64,000 bases of DNA from Scylla paramamosain (Eukaryota > Arthropoda > Malacostraca > Decapoda > Portunidae). A program made the position numbers and the translations under genes. Under the pieces are notes generated by a model. That model was not told the DNA's origin, ran no database searches, and saw nothing but the letters and a program-made list of their open reading frames with translations. The stretch is taken from NCBI RefSeq assembly GCF_035594125.1, contig NC_087197.1:7424110-7488109 (forward strand). Reading direction: 5' to 3'. Positions 62,866-64,000 of this stretch are shown here, one piece after another (position 1 is the stretch's first letter; the number at the start of each line of letters is the position of its first letter).

Positions 62866-64000
62866 CAAGGCCTTGCATGTCTTTTGAGTGTTTTTGAACG
62901 TGTTACGCAATAAAGCACTAAAAGGAAGGTCAATCACATTACATGGGAATAAAACCAAATTTTACCAAGAACTTGCCTTTAAGTGTTTTTGAGCGCCTTA
63001 CATACCAAAACGCTAAAATGCATGCAAAATACATTTTATAAAGAAACAGAATAATATTACCAAATACATTTATTTTGAGTGTTTTTGATCATGATATCTA
63101 TAAAAACGCTTAAATACATGCAAAGAATTTTATGTTTGGGAAACGAAAGGACATTACGAGAAACGTGTATTATGAGTGTTTTTTTTTATTTTTTTCAGTA
63201 CCTAAAAGCTAAAACCCACAAATAACACTCTTTATTTAGATAAAAAAAAATAATTAAGAAAAAATTTTAAAAATTGGATTTTTTATTTATTTATTTATTT
63301 ATTTTTTTTTTGTTATTTATCCTTATAGGTACCGAGATGCCAAATTTCTGACAAATTTCAGGGAATTTTTGTGGAAAAAAGAACATTACCAAAAGAGTTA
63401 TTTATAGCTTTTTTTTTCGGATTGTTATGTACCAAACCGTAAAGTGCATCCAAAGCCACCTATATAGGGAAGTTAAACGACTTTACCAGAAACCTATCTT
63501 TTCAGTGTTTTTCAGCATGTTAGGCACTAAAACGATAAATAATATGGAAGTCAGTCAATATGTGAATCCAAAAGAAAATTACTGAAAACGTGTCTTTTCA
63601 GTGTTTTACGTAGAAAAACGCTAAAGCGGATGCAAACCAACCTTTATGATGAAATAGAATAACATTACCAAAAAGATATATTTTGAGTATTTTTGAGCTT
63701 GTTACCTACAAAAAAATGCAAAAATGGATATAAAGCACTCTATATTAGGAAACAAAAGGACATTACGAGAAACGTGTATAATGAGTGTTTTATAGTTTTA
63801 AAAGAACCAAAAAAAAAGAACGCCAAAATGCACACAAATTAACCAAACAAATGGGATTTTTCCTCATGTTAGGTACAACAATCTATACAGAATATAAAAA
63901 AAACAGAACAACATTACCAAAAACGTATATTATAAGTGTTTTTGAGCTTCTTTGGTAATAAAATGCTGAATCACGTGATTAGCACATTCATATAGGCGTT
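62866..64000 (+). repeat. HOR unit 11, partial (window edge)
   Basis: Begins CAAGGCCTTGCATGTC, contains spacer A (GGTACC at 63328) and ends just after the palindrome at 63969-63980, inside inverted block II. Variants: CATTTATTTTGAG near 63067, CTGACAAATTTCAGG near 63347, AAATGCTGAATCACGTG near 63961. The array evidently continues to the right. Confidence 0.95.
63975..64000 (-). repeat. Inverted block II, unit 11 (cut by window edge)
   Basis: Only the first 26 bp are present. Confidence 0.7.

Larger units (their letters stand above)
5006..64000. repeat. Higher-order satellite array (~5.87-kb HOR, ten units and two partial ends)
   Basis: From about 5006 to the right edge the sequence repeats with a ~5.87-kb period. 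The unit boundary used here is the motif CGAGGCC (CAAGGCC in the last, CGAGGCA at 40574) directly after CCTCATATG, found at 5108, 10981, 16834, 22701, 28824, 34702, 40574, 46443, 51202, 57027 and 62866. Units are nearly identical by eye (scattered substitutions, homopolymer length changes, a few larger indels), while the ~97-bp monomers inside a unit differ strongly. This is the classical signature of a higher-order repeat kept uniform by unequal exchange and conversion. The array continues beyond the window. A 59-kb array of near-identical units is also a place where an assembly could err. Confidence 0.96.

Noticed and set aside
5108..64000. Regular repeats with different sequence between them, as in a CRISPR array
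   Set aside because: The period is about 97 bp with diverging monomers, no short invariant repeat of 23-47 bp, no cas genes, and a eukaryotic satellite pattern.
1..64000. Mobile element as origin of the repeat
   Set aside because: No transposase, reverse transcriptase or integrase frames, no terminal repeats with target duplications seen around units or spacers. A very old element as ancestor cannot be excluded.
1..64000. Telomere repeats, CENP-B box, tRNA or rRNA genes
   Set aside because: Looked for on both strands by eye; no TTTAGGG/TTAGGG runs, no CENP-B-box-like string, no tRNA or rRNA signature found.

Overview
The window is one block of AT-rich eukaryotic satellite DNA (roughly 30% G+C by eye) with no gene that I can support. 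The longest open frame in 64 kb is about 105 codons, all longer frames are low-complexity translations of the repeat, and there is no tRNA, rRNA, transposon protein, CRISPR array or bacterial-type gene organisation. This fits pericentromeric, centromeric or other heterochromatic satellite of a plant or another eukaryote. I do not recognise the monomer family and cannot name the species.

The repeat is built in levels. (1) The monomer is about 97 bp (for example 12881-12977), most constant around AGTGTTTTTGAG and ACATTACCAAAAACGTGTATT-like stretches; monomers differ strongly from their neighbours. (2) About 11 monomers form a block of about 1.1 kb, each carrying one A-rich/T-rich spacer that ends in a GGTACC-containing motif. 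(3) Four such blocks (A, B, C, D) plus two inverted blocks form a higher-order repeat (HOR) of about 5.87 kb, present as ten complete units (5108-62865) and a partial eleventh (62866-64000). (4) There are signs of a still longer period: an almost identical stretch of about 3.6 kb recurs at an offset of 17,868 bp (three units).

Layout: 1-5005 is an older, more diverged array of the same family, entirely in the opposite orientation, with 0.76-1.1 kb blocks. At about 5005 it changes abruptly into the homogeneous HOR array, entering inside inverted block I. From 5108 each unit runs: block A forward, inverted block II (about 350 bp, starting at a 12-bp perfect palindrome with a CACGTG core), blocks B, C and D forward, then inverted block I (about 469 bp) ending in an 18-bp inverted repeat at the next unit boundary. 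Unit lengths are 5873, 5853, 5867, 6123, 5878, 5872, 5869, 4759, 5825 and 5839 bp.

The length outliers are explained. Unit 4 carries a 251-bp tandem duplication in inverted block I. Unit 8 has lost about 1.1 kb, exactly one 11-monomer block, by an exchange between blocks B and C. Shared private variants show that units are mosaics (unit 5 resembles unit 7, then unit 4, then unit 2), as expected from unequal crossing-over and gene conversion. Nothing here acts as a gene set; any function would be structural (centromere, heterochromatin, or a source of double-stranded transcripts from the inverted blocks), and that is inference. Coordinates of repeat joints are anchored on visible motifs; identity statements are by eye.
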